Shown in pieces: positions 34,725 through 43,193 of a stretch of 64,000 nucleotides of DNA. Location of the stretch: positions 186,001 through 250,000 of the forward strand of contig JBJOFG010000002.1 of assembly GCA_046048875.1 (NCBI GenBank), read 5' to 3'. Position numbers and translations under genes: made by a program. The notes under the pieces were generated by a model. It was not told where the DNA came from. It did no database searches and worked only from the letters and a program-made list of their open reading frames with translations. The DNA comes from CAIZGX01 sp046048875 (GTDB taxonomy: Bacteria > Bacteroidota > Bacteroidia > Flavobacteriales_D > Sanyastnellaceae). Position 1 is the first letter of the stretch. Each line of letters starts with the position of its first letter.

Positions 34725-37165
34725 AACTAAATCTTTCTATTTCCGAACTTACCCTCCTACTCGAAGGGCAAACCGCTAGCGGAAATAGCGAGAAATGTAT
34801 TCACTTTATTTGCACAGACACGAGGCATACCATAGATGCATCGAACACTTTGTTCATCCCCTTAATTGGAGAACACTTCAACGGACACACATTTGTTGGA
34901 AATGCTTACGACAAAGGAATTCGAACGTTCATCGTTTCAGAAAAGGTAGATCTTCCCAGTGACTGTGTTATCATTGAGGTAGAAAATACCACCCAAGCAT
35001 TTCAGAAAATAGCGACTCACCATCGCAAGCAATTCAACATTCCCATTATTGGAATTACAGGTAGCAATGGCAAAACCATTGTGAAAGAATGGATCAATCA
35101 ATTGCTTGCCGATGATTTCTGCATTGTAAGAAGTCCGAAAAGTTTCAATTCACAAATCGGTGTTTCGCTTGCTGTATTGCAGATTGAGCCTATGCACAAT
35201 CTCGGAGTATTCGAAGCAGGAATTTCCCTTCCGGGTGAAATGAATGCGCTTCAACGCATCATTCAACCCACCACGGGTGTGCTCACATTTTTAGGAAGCG
35301 CTCATGCGGAAAACTTTGCTTCGCAAACGGAATTGCTTCGTGAAAAAATGAAATTGTTCTCTTCTTGCGATACATTAATTGCTCCTTCAACGATTGAATT
35401 CAATTTCAGTGGGAATATCATTCGAGTTGGAAAACAATTGCAAGACGACTTTTCCATTCGAGAAGTTAAATCTTCCTCGTCGCATTCCATCGTTTCATTC
35501 AGTTGGAAAGGTGAAATGTCTTCCGCTGAAATTCCATTTACCGACGGCATTTCAATCAATAATTTCGCTCTGGCGGCTGCAACTGCTTTGCATCATGGAC
35601 TCACATTGTCAAGACTTTCAGAAAAGTCTCAACAGCTTCAGTCTGTTGAAATGCGCATGCAACAGCTCAGAGGAATTGGTGGAATGCAATTGTTGAACGA
35701 CAGCTACAGCAACGACTTGACCTCTTTGAAATTAGCGCTTCAACATTTCAATTTAAATATTCAAGCCATACAACGAAGCGTTATCATTTCCGATATTCTA
35801 CAAAGCGGAATGAACGATGAAGTTTGGATCTCCCGTGTGGTAGAGTTGATGAATGAATTTCATATCGACAGCATTTTTGCAGTTGGTGAAATTCTATTTC
35901 AACATAAAAATAAATTACCGCAAAACTTCACCTGCTTTAAAAGCACTGATCATCTGCTAGAATTTTTAGTTGGAAATAAGATCAATGCGAACGCAGCGCT
36001 TATCAAAGGTGCACGCAAATTTCATTTCGAAAAAATAGTGAATGCCCTTCAAGAGCAGCACCAAGAAACCATTTTCGAGGTGAACATGAATGCACTTGGA
36101 AACAACTATTATTACTTCCGTTCACTTCTCAATCCCAATGTTAAACTAATGGGAATGGTGAAGGCAAATGGCTACGGCATTGGCGCTGTGGAAGTCGCAG
36201 TTTGCCTTGCCAATTGTGGAATTGATGCACTCGCAGTGGCCTATACCGATGAAGGTGTGCAACTGCGCGAAGCTGGAATTTCGCTGCCAATTTTAGTCCT
36301 TGAGCCTAACGTAACGGACTTCGCTCCGTTATTCAAGCACCGGCTTGAACCTGAATTGTTTTCTTTGAGATCACTTAGAGCTTTTGCGCAAGCCGCGAAA
36401 GAATTCAATCCTGAAAAATCATTCAAAGCCCATTTAAAATTGGATACTGGAATGAATCGACTGGGATTCAAAAAGGAAGAGACAGAGGATCTACTTTATG
36501 CTTTAAAGCAAAATAAAAATATTGAGATTGCGAGTGTGTTTACACATTTCGCAGCATCAGAAGATGAGTCGCACGACGATTTCACCAATGACCAAATCAG
36601 CGATTTCCAGAACAGATGTTCTGCCATCGAAGATATACTTGGTTATAAACCACTCCTTCATGCTGCCAACACCGGCGGCATTCAGCGATGGAAGAATGCC
36701 CAATTCGATATGGTTCGGTTAGGCATTGGACTGTACGGCGTTTCGGCATTTGAAGAAGAGCAAAAAATGCTGAAAAATGTCGGAAGCCTGAAAACAAGTA
36801 TCGTTCAGTTAAAGACTATTCATCCAGGCGAAAGCGTTGGTTATGGAAGAACGTTTAAAGCTGACAAAATAATGAAAATTGCTATTCTGCCGATTGGCTA
36901 TGCAGACGGATTTCGTAGATCGCTTTCCAACGGAAAGGGGCATGTTTTCATTCAAGGTAAAGTGTGTCCTGTGGTTGGCAGAGTGTGCATGGACGTTACC
37001 ATGGTAGACGTTTCTCATGTATCTGCCAAAGAAGGCGACGAGGTAATAGTTTTCGATGCAGAACATTCCATTATAGCATTCGCCAACGCCTGCGATACCA
37101 TAGCTTACGAGGTGCTTACTGGAATTCCACAACGTGTAAAGCGTATAATTGTAAACGAAGCCTAA
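34721..37165 (+). CDS. murF-alr: MurF-Alr bifunctional ligase/alanine racemase
   Basis: 814 residues. Residues about 1-445 are MurF (adds D-Ala-D-Ala to UDP-MurNAc-tripeptide): ATP loop GITGSNGKTIVKEW and LLNDSYSNDLTSLK in place of the usual NDxYNA(N)P. Residues about 450-814 are alanine racemase: PLP lysine K481 in MVKANGYGIGA, HLKLDTGMNRLGF, and GESVGYGRTF with the catalytic tyrosine. A fused form that both makes D-Ala and uses D-Ala-D-Ala is characteristic of Bacteroidota. The MurF part is probably weaker or regulatory in some members; here its ATP loop is intact (note GKTI instead of GKTT). Confidence 0.93.
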   Translation: MKLNLSISELTLLLEGQTASGNSEKCIHFICTDTRHTIDASNTLFIPLIGEHFNGHTFVGNAYDKGIRTFIVSEKVDLPSDCVIIEVENTTQAFQKIATHHRKQFNIPIIGITGSNGKTIVKEWINQLLADDFCIVRSPKSFNSQIGVSLAVLQIEPMHNLGVFEAGISLPGEMNALQRIIQPTTGVLTFLGSAHAENFASQTELLREKMKLFSSCDTLIAPSTIEFNFSGNIIRVGKQLQDDFSIREVKSSSSHSIVSFSWKGEMSSAEIPFTDGISINNFALAAATALHHGLTLSRLSEKSQQLQSVEMRMQQLRGIGGMQLLNDSYSNDLTSLKLALQHFNLNIQAIQRSVIISDILQSGMNDEVWISRVVELMNEFHIDSIFAVGEILFQHKNKLPQNFTCFKSTDHLLEFLVGNKINANAALIKGARKFHFEKIVNALQEQHQETIFEVNMNALGNNYYYFRSLLNPNVKLMGMVKANGYGIGAVEVAVCLANCGIDALAVAYTDEGVQLREAGISLPILVLEPNVTDFAPLFKHRLEPELFSLRSLRAFAQAAKEFNPEKSFKAHLKLDTGMNRLGFKKEETEDLLYALKQNKNIEIASVFTHFAASEDESHDDFTNDQISDFQNRCSAIEDILGYKPLLHAANTGGIQRWKNAQFDMVRLGIGLYGVSAFEEEQKMLKNVGSLKTSIVQLKTIHPGESVGYGRTFKADKIMKIAILPIGYADGFRRSLSNGKGHVFIQGKVCPVVGRVCMDVTMVDVSHVSAKEGDEVIVFDAEHSIIAFANACDTIAYEVLTGIPQRVKRIIVNEA

Positions 37166-37243
37166 TTTTCGCGAGGAAAAAGACATTTCTGTGAAGATGT
37201 AATGACATTTCGTTCCGATATTTACCCAATATCAGAATTCAGC

Positions 37244-39895
37244 ATGACACACAGAATTACTCTTGTAAAATCTTTTTTATTCTTCTTGTTCTTCCTTTCA
37301 TTTTCAGCTGCTTCCTTTGGACAAGCAGCTCGAATGAATAACGAGTTCATTCTTCAACTAAAAAAAGGATATTCCCCTGAAGTTGCCCAACAAGAATTGG
37401 TAAGTCATTTCGGAATCCTTCCAGAAATAAAAATTAGTTATGAAGTGAGCGACATTATGCGCGCTTGGCTCTTCACCTTCAACGAAGAAATTGTTTCACT
37501 CGATGAAATTATACGATTCGCACCAACTTGTTCAAGCATTCAATTGGCACAGGCCAATCACAAGCTAGAAGAACGTATTGTTCCTAACGACCCTTCATAC
37601 GGTCAGCAATGGTTTCACGACGACGCTTCAGACAACGATATTGACACACCTGAAGCTTGGGACATTACAACCGGAGGATTCACTGCTTTCGGAGATGAAA
37701 TCGTAGTTTGTGTCGTTGAAGGCGGGGGCGCCAAATGGGATCAGGCAGATATTATTGATAACCACTGGACCAACACCAATGAAATCGATGGAAATGGAAT
37801 TGATGATGACAACAATGGGTACATTGATGACATTGACGGATGGAATATGACGGCTAACAGCGACGCGATTGCCGCCGGAAATCATGGCACACAAGTGAGC
37901 AGCATGATTGGAGCAAAGGGTAACAACGGTATTGGAATCACCGGAGTTAACTGGAATGTGAAAATTATGCAAGTCGATATGGGAGGCATTACAGAAGCCA
38001 ATGTCATTGCGGCCTACACTTATCCGCTTAAAATGCGTCGCATGTATAATTTGTCTGGTGGAACCCAAGGGGCATACGTCGTAGCAACGAATAGCAGTTG
38101 GGGAACCGATAACGGACAACCTTCTCAAGCACCCTTGTGGTGCGCCATGTACGACACACTTGGTGTTGCAGGAATTCTTTCTTGTGGTTCTACCGCAAAC
38201 AACAACGTAAATGTTGACGTGGTGGGCGACTTGCCAACAGCATGTCCAAGTGAATACATGATTGCTGTGACAGCTACCAATAGTTCGGACGTTAGAACAT
38301 TCAGCGGCTATGGCATTACAACCATTGATATAGGTGCTCCGGGAGAAGCGGTTTATTTAGCTGGAAATAACAGTTACGGCAATACTTCTGGAACTTCCTT
38401 TGCGGGTCCATGCGTAGCCGGTGCAATAGCCCTGCTGTATTCCGCCCCTTGTAATTCATTTATGGCGATAGCAAACTCAAATCCTTCCACGGGAGCTGAG
38501 CTTGTTCGAGACTACATTTTCAACGGTGTCGACATTGTGCCGAACCTTCAACCCGAAATTGTAACTGGTGGACGTTTAAACGTTAAGAACAGCCTTGATT
38601 TATTGTTGAATGAATGCTCAAACGGAGGCTGCGTTGCTCCATTTGCAATTACTTCAGCACAAACTCCGAATACACTTGATTACAATGTTTCTTGGTCAAG
38701 CACACCTGAAGTCACAACATTCGCATGTCAATACCAAGTGCAAGGCTCTGGAACATGGACACTCATTGAAAACATAAATGCAAACAACATTTCACTTCCG
38801 GGGTTACTGGCTTGCTCTACCTACGAAGTGCAATTGGCTTCTGTATGCAACGATACACTTGGCGAGTGGTCAAATTCTTTTATCATTATTACTGATGGCT
38901 GCTGCGTAAATCCAAACGTTTATTCGGTTCCTAATACTCCAGGAGCTACAACAGCAACAGTTGTATGGAATGATATCTTCGCTGCCGATGGATACACCAT
39001 TCAATTAACAGGACCTAACGGAACAGACGTTTTTCAATCTGAATTCGCCAACATTTCCTTCCCAAATCTCGATTCTTGCACGACATATACCATTCAAGTG
39101 GCTTCCATTTGTGTGAGTCCTGAAAACCCTTTGACCTCTTTTGAATTTTCTACAACCGGTTGTGGCTCTTGCACCGACATCGCTTATTGCGATGCTGATG
39201 GTGGTAATGCCGCAGATGAATACATTGATGCTGTTACTGTTGGTTCATTCACGAACATTAGCACGGCAAATGCGATCTATACCGATTACACTGATCTAAG
39301 CACCTTGACACTAGTTGCTGGAAACTCTTACCCAATTTCGCTGACGCCTGGTTTCCCAGGGGGATCATACAGCGAGTATTTCAAAATATGGATCGACTAC
39401 AATGCCAATGGAACGTTCGATGAACCATCAGAATTAGCCTTCGACGCCGGCAGCGGTTCTCAAAACACAGTTACTGGAACCATCACCATTCCTGCCGCGG
39501 GAGCTCTTGCCCCAGGCAGCACTCGCATGCGCGTTGGAATGGCTTACGTCGGAATCTTTGGGACAGGAACACCGCCAACATCATGCGGCACCTATTCATA
39601 TGGAGAAGTGGAAGACTATTGTGTAAACCTCGAACTTACGAATGATATTGAAACTTTCTCAAGTGCCTCATCTGTGTTGGTTTACCCCAACCCTGCTAGC
39701 GAAACAATCACACTTCAGGTGCCAGCAAACTTCCAAAAAATTCAAGTTAGAATTTTTTCAAATGAGGGTAAATGTGTGAAACAATTTAACACAGATACAC
39801 GTTCTTTTTCGGTTGCTGAATTGGCAGCGGGATACTACGTTTTAGAGGTAGTCGCTGAAAATGGAATTGCAAGAACAAAAATTTGTGTTGAATAA
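37244..39895 (+). CDS. Secreted S8 (subtilisin-like) peptidase with fibronectin III, GEVED and T9SS type A sorting domains
   Basis: 883 residues from ATG at 37244 (MTHRITLVKSFLFFLFFLSFSAASFGQA signal peptide; an earlier start at 37202 only adds a non-signal extension). Peptidase S8 about 95-455: His214 in NHGTQVSSMIGA, Asn in ATNSSWG, Ser385 in GTSFAGPCVAGA. The first triad position is Glu159 (VVCVVEGGGAKWD) rather than Asp. Two fibronectin-III-like domains follow (about 465-640), then a GEVED domain (FKIWIDYNANGTFDEPSELAF to YGEVEDYC), and a C-terminal T9SS type A signal (VYPNPASETITLQV, terminal ...KICVE). Exported by Sec, then by T9SS to the surface. Could be an active or a degenerate peptidase. 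Confidence 0.9.
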   Translation: MTHRITLVKSFLFFLFFLSFSAASFGQAARMNNEFILQLKKGYSPEVAQQELVSHFGILPEIKISYEVSDIMRAWLFTFNEEIVSLDEIIRFAPTCSSIQLAQANHKLEERIVPNDPSYGQQWFHDDASDNDIDTPEAWDITTGGFTAFGDEIVVCVVEGGGAKWDQADIIDNHWTNTNEIDGNGIDDDNNGYIDDIDGWNMTANSDAIAAGNHGTQVSSMIGAKGNNGIGITGVNWNVKIMQVDMGGITEANVIAAYTYPLKMRRMYNLSGGTQGAYVVATNSSWGTDNGQPSQAPLWCAMYDTLGVAGILSCGSTANNNVNVDVVGDLPTACPSEYMIAVTATNSSDVRTFSGYGITTIDIGAPGEAVYLAGNNSYGNTSGTSFAGPCVAGAIALLYSAPCNSFMAIANSNPSTGAELVRDYIFNGVDIVPNLQPEIVTGGRLNVKNSLDLLLNECSNGGCVAPFAITSAQTPNTLDYNVSWSSTPEVTTFACQYQVQGSGTWTLIENINANNISLPGLLACSTYEVQLASVCNDTLGEWSNSFIIITDGCCVNPNVYSVPNTPGATTATVVWNDIFAADGYTIQLTGPNGTDVFQSEFANISFPNLDSCTTYTIQVASICVSPENPLTSFEFSTTGCGSCTDIAYCDADGGNAADEYIDAVTVGSFTNISTANAIYTDYTDLSTLTLVAGNSYPISLTPGFPGGSYSEYFKIWIDYNANGTFDEPSELAFDAGSGSQNTVTGTITIPAAGALAPGSTRMRVGMAYVGIFGTGTPPTSCGTYSYGEVEDYCVNLELTNDIETFSSASSVLVYPNPASETITLQVPANFQKIQVRIFSNEGKCVKQFNTDTRSFSVAELAAGYYVLEVVAENGIARTKICVE

Positions 39896-39931
39896 GTAAA
39901 CCAAAAGACGAGTAAAATTGTCTTACTAAAA

Positions 39932-42592
39932 ATGAATCAGAAACTTCTACTCACAATTTGCACGTGGCTCCTTGCAATGACCACATGGGCCACACACAAT
40001 CGTGCAGGAGAAATTATCTACGAACACATCAACGGTTACACCTACAAAGTAACAATTAACACCATTACAAAAGCTAGCTCTTTCGCTGCAGACCGCCCTT
40101 TCCTAAAAATCAGATGGGGTGATGAACCCTCTGGAACAACAGAAAACCAACTCGATAGTCTTGAGCGGAGTTCCGAACAAATTCTGAATTCTGGTGATGC
40201 AAAGCGAAATCAATATATCGGTTATCATACCTACTCAGGACCGGGCGTGTATTATTTAGTTATGGAAGACCCCAACCGAAACGAAGGAGTCATAAACATC
40301 TTAAATTCAATTAATCAGGTGTTCACCATTCAAACTATGCTTGTGATATCACCTGCCACTGGGCATAACAATTCAGTTCAACTGTTAAAAATGCCCATTG
40401 AGGATGCATGTTTGAATCAACCTTGGATTCACAATCCGGTTGCATTCGATCCAGATGGTGATTCACTTGTTTATTCTCTTGTCCCATGTATGGGTTCAGG
40501 AGCGGAAAATCTCGCTGGATGGCTTCTTCCCGATGCAAGTACAGTGAATGGCTCAGACGTATTTAGTATAAATTCTCAAACTGGAGATGTCACATGGGTA
40601 GTTCCGCCTTTGGCAGGTGAATTCAATATTGCGATAAAAATTGAAGAATATCGAAATGGTATTTTAGTAGGGTATGTCATTCGCGACATGCAAATAACTG
40701 TTATCACCTGTAACAACCAGCCTCCTATAATTGCACCTTTACCTGACTATTGTGTTGAAGCAGGTAGTACTCTTCAGTTCGATGTTAATGCAAGCGATCC
40801 GAACGGAAACACCATTTTTATAAGCGCATTTGGAGGACCCTTGACAAACGTCGTACACGAAGCTGAATTCAACACGTTCACAGATACTTTTTATTGGAAT
40901 CCTGAGTGTGAAGAAGTTCGAGCAGCTCCGTACACAGTGAGTTTCGAGGCACTTGACAACGGATTTGTTCCGCTTGCCGATATTGAATCTGTAAACATAC
41001 TTGTAGTGGCTCCGAAAGTGCAAAATGTTCAGGCCATTGCAGTCGGTTCAACAGTAACAGTATCTTGGAATCCTTCACCCTGTTTGAGTTCATTTTCGAA
41101 TTACGAATTAGCCAACGTTCGTTATTTCATTTACAGAAAACAAAACGGATCATCTTTCAATCCAGATTATTGTGAAGTTGGTATGCCTGCATACACTGGC
41201 TTCGTATACATCGGACAAACATTAGGTGCGAACAGTAATATATTCGTCGATAATGCTCCCGGATTCGGAGTGCCTTTCTGCTACCGAATTGTTACGGTCT
41301 GGCCCGATGGTGCCTTAAGTTATGCGAGCGATGAAGCGTGTGTTCAAATTAAAAAAGATATTCCTGTCATTACCAAAGTAAGTATTGAAACAACAGACAT
41401 AACCAACGGAAGCGATACAGTATGGTGGTCCCCTCCTTCACAACTCGATACAATCGCCTATTTGCCTCCATATCATTACGAACTGGAATTCGAGAATAAC
41501 GGAACTTGGCAAACCATTTTCGCATCGGATCCCTTCACCCTTTTAAATACGGGTGATACGATTTACTACCATTCAAACATCGATACATTCAACTCACTTA
41601 AAAAATACCGTGTTAAATTTTACTCCAATGAAGACGTCGTTGGATATTCATCCAATGCTACTTCTCCTTGGCTCGCTGCAACACCTCTGGACAATGCCAT
41701 TCAGCTGAATTTGCAAGGACAATTCCCCTGGATAAACTCACACTATTTCGTCTATCGCAAAACCTTGAGTGAATCCGATTTCAGTTTTATCGGAGAGACA
41801 ACTCTAGCACAATACACCGATACCGGTTTAGTAAACAACCAAGAGTACTGTTACAAAATTCTCACGCTTGGATCATACGGCGCACCCAATGTTCCCGACT
41901 CTTTGTACAATTTCAGTCAGGAAATTTGCGCAAGTCCATACGACTCAACGCCACCTTGCGCGCCATTGATTTCACAAGTTAACAATTGTGAAATCCCTTC
42001 ACTCCAAATTTCATGGAATAACATTGACCCAAGCTGCTCGCAAGACATTACGGCCTACAACATATACTATGCGCCTACCGATACAAGCGAATACACATTG
42101 CTAGGAACACTCAATGGTTCCGGAAGCACCGAATTCGAATTCCTTCATCCAAACGGGTGGCAGAGTATTGCCGGTTGTTTTTATATCACCGCCTTAGACT
42201 CACTAAATCTTTGGCCAGACGGAGAGTTGTACCAAAACGAAAGCGCACCCTCTAATGTGGTGTGCATAGACAATTGTCCAACATATGAAATGCCTAATAT
42301 CATTACACCAGATTTAGACGGGTTAAATGATATTCTAAAACCTTTCCCTTATCGTTCTATTGAGAGCATCGACTTCAAGATATATAACCGCTATGGAACA
42401 TTACTTTTTGAGACAACCGATCCAAACATAACTTGGAACGCTACTGATGCAAATACGCAGAGCCTTGTCAGCGCTGGAACGTACTATTACACGCTTAGGG
42501 TTAACACCATTCGCTTGCAAGGAATAGTCCCTGTTTTCAAAGAAGGTTATATTCAAATATTGAATGCCAAACAGGCGTCACCACAACAATAA
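39932..42592 (+). CDS. Large secreted adhesin-like protein with T9SS type B (CHU_C) sorting domain
   Basis: 886 residues. Signal peptide MNQKLLLTICTWLLAMTTWA followed by THNRAGEIIYEHI, the usual N terminus of this Bacteroidota family. The body has PKD/cadherin- and fibronectin-like beta domains (e.g. HNPVAFDPDGDSLVYSLVPC; CVEAGSTLQFDVNASDPNGN). The C terminus is the gliding-motility-associated CHU_C domain: NIITPDLDGLNDILKPF, FKIYNRYGTLLFET, and GTYYYTLRV. This domain directs T9SS export and surface anchoring. 36 bases after the S8 gene and 3 bases before ribE; no terminator seen between. Confidence 0.9.
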   Translation: MNQKLLLTICTWLLAMTTWATHNRAGEIIYEHINGYTYKVTINTITKASSFAADRPFLKIRWGDEPSGTTENQLDSLERSSEQILNSGDAKRNQYIGYHTYSGPGVYYLVMEDPNRNEGVINILNSINQVFTIQTMLVISPATGHNNSVQLLKMPIEDACLNQPWIHNPVAFDPDGDSLVYSLVPCMGSGAENLAGWLLPDASTVNGSDVFSINSQTGDVTWVVPPLAGEFNIAIKIEEYRNGILVGYVIRDMQITVITCNNQPPIIAPLPDYCVEAGSTLQFDVNASDPNGNTIFISAFGGPLTNVVHEAEFNTFTDTFYWNPECEEVRAAPYTVSFEALDNGFVPLADIESVNILVVAPKVQNVQAIAVGSTVTVSWNPSPCLSSFSNYELANVRYFIYRKQNGSSFNPDYCEVGMPAYTGFVYIGQTLGANSNIFVDNAPGFGVPFCYRIVTVWPDGALSYASDEACVQIKKDIPVITKVSIETTDITNGSDTVWWSPPSQLDTIAYLPPYHYELEFENNGTWQTIFASDPFTLLNTGDTIYYHSNIDTFNSLKKYRVKFYSNEDVVGYSSNATSPWLAATPLDNAIQLNLQGQFPWINSHYFVYRKTLSESDFSFIGETTLAQYTDTGLVNNQEYCYKILTLGSYGAPNVPDSLYNFSQEICASPYDSTPPCAPLISQVNNCEIPSLQISWNNIDPSCSQDITAYNIYYAPTDTSEYTLLGTLNGSGSTEFEFLHPNGWQSIAGCFYITALDSLNLWPDGELYQNESAPSNVVCIDNCPTYEMPNIITPDLDGLNDILKPFPYRSIESIDFKIYNRYGTLLFETTDPNITWNATDANTQSLVSAGTYYYTLRVNTIRLQGIVPVFKEGYIQILNAKQASPQQ

Positions 42593-42595
42593 ATC

Positions 42596-43192
42596 ATGTT
42601 CACAGGAATTATAGAAACACTCGGTGAAATTGTAAAAACAGAGACCGTCGGAACAAACCTAGAGCTTTGGCTTTCTTGCGATTTTACGCAAGAATTGAAA
42701 GTTGATCAAAGCCTTGCTCACAACGGAATTTGTTTAACGGTAGTTGAAATTCTTGAAAACAGATACCGCGTTACTGCCATCGATGAAACCATCCAGAAAA
42801 CGACTATTGGTGGTTGGAAGGAAGGAAATAAAATCAATCTCGAACGCTGCGTGAAAGTAGGTGATCGATTAGACGGACACAACGTTCAAGGACATGTCGA
42901 TGTGGTGGGAAGGTGTATTTCAAAAACGGAAAACGATGGCAGTTGGAAATTCACCTTTGAATATGCTCCGAAAGAATTAGGACATATCACTGTTCCCAAA
43001 GGAAGCATCTGTGTAAACGGAGTAAGTCTTACAGTTGTTGACAGCTCGAAGACATCTTTCTCTGTCGCAATTATTCCTTTCACTTACGAGCACACCACTT
43101 TTCAGTTCATTGAAAATGGAACTTTTGTCAATTTAGAATTCGATATTATGGGGAAGTATGTGGCGGCGTATATGGCTGCACTATCTTCGTAA
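42596..43192 (+). CDS. ribE: Riboflavin synthase, alpha subunit type
   Basis: 198 residues. Dismutates two 6,7-dimethyl-8-ribityllumazine to riboflavin plus the pyrimidine precursor. Starts MFTGIIETLGEIV; two lumazine-binding repeats, each with a GxCLTV-like block: AHNGICLTVVEI (about 41-52) and GSICVNGVSLTVVD (about 136-149). No RFN riboswitch is seen upstream. The polA start is 1 base after its stop. Confidence 0.96.
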   Translation: MFTGIIETLGEIVKTETVGTNLELWLSCDFTQELKVDQSLAHNGICLTVVEILENRYRVTAIDETIQKTTIGGWKEGNKINLERCVKVGDRLDGHNVQGHVDVVGRCISKTENDGSWKFTFEYAPKELGHITVPKGSICVNGVSLTVVDSSKTSFSVAIIPFTYEHTTFQFIENGTFVNLEFDIMGKYVAAYMAALSS

Positions 43193-43193
43193 C

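Noticed and set aside
37628..38128. 166-codon minus-strand frame inside the S8 peptidase gene
   Set aside because: Antisense shadow of a strongly supported gene; no family resemblance.
42560..42600. FMN riboswitch upstream of ribE
   Set aside because: Only 3 bases separate ribE from the preceding gene, and no RFN-element sequence is visible.
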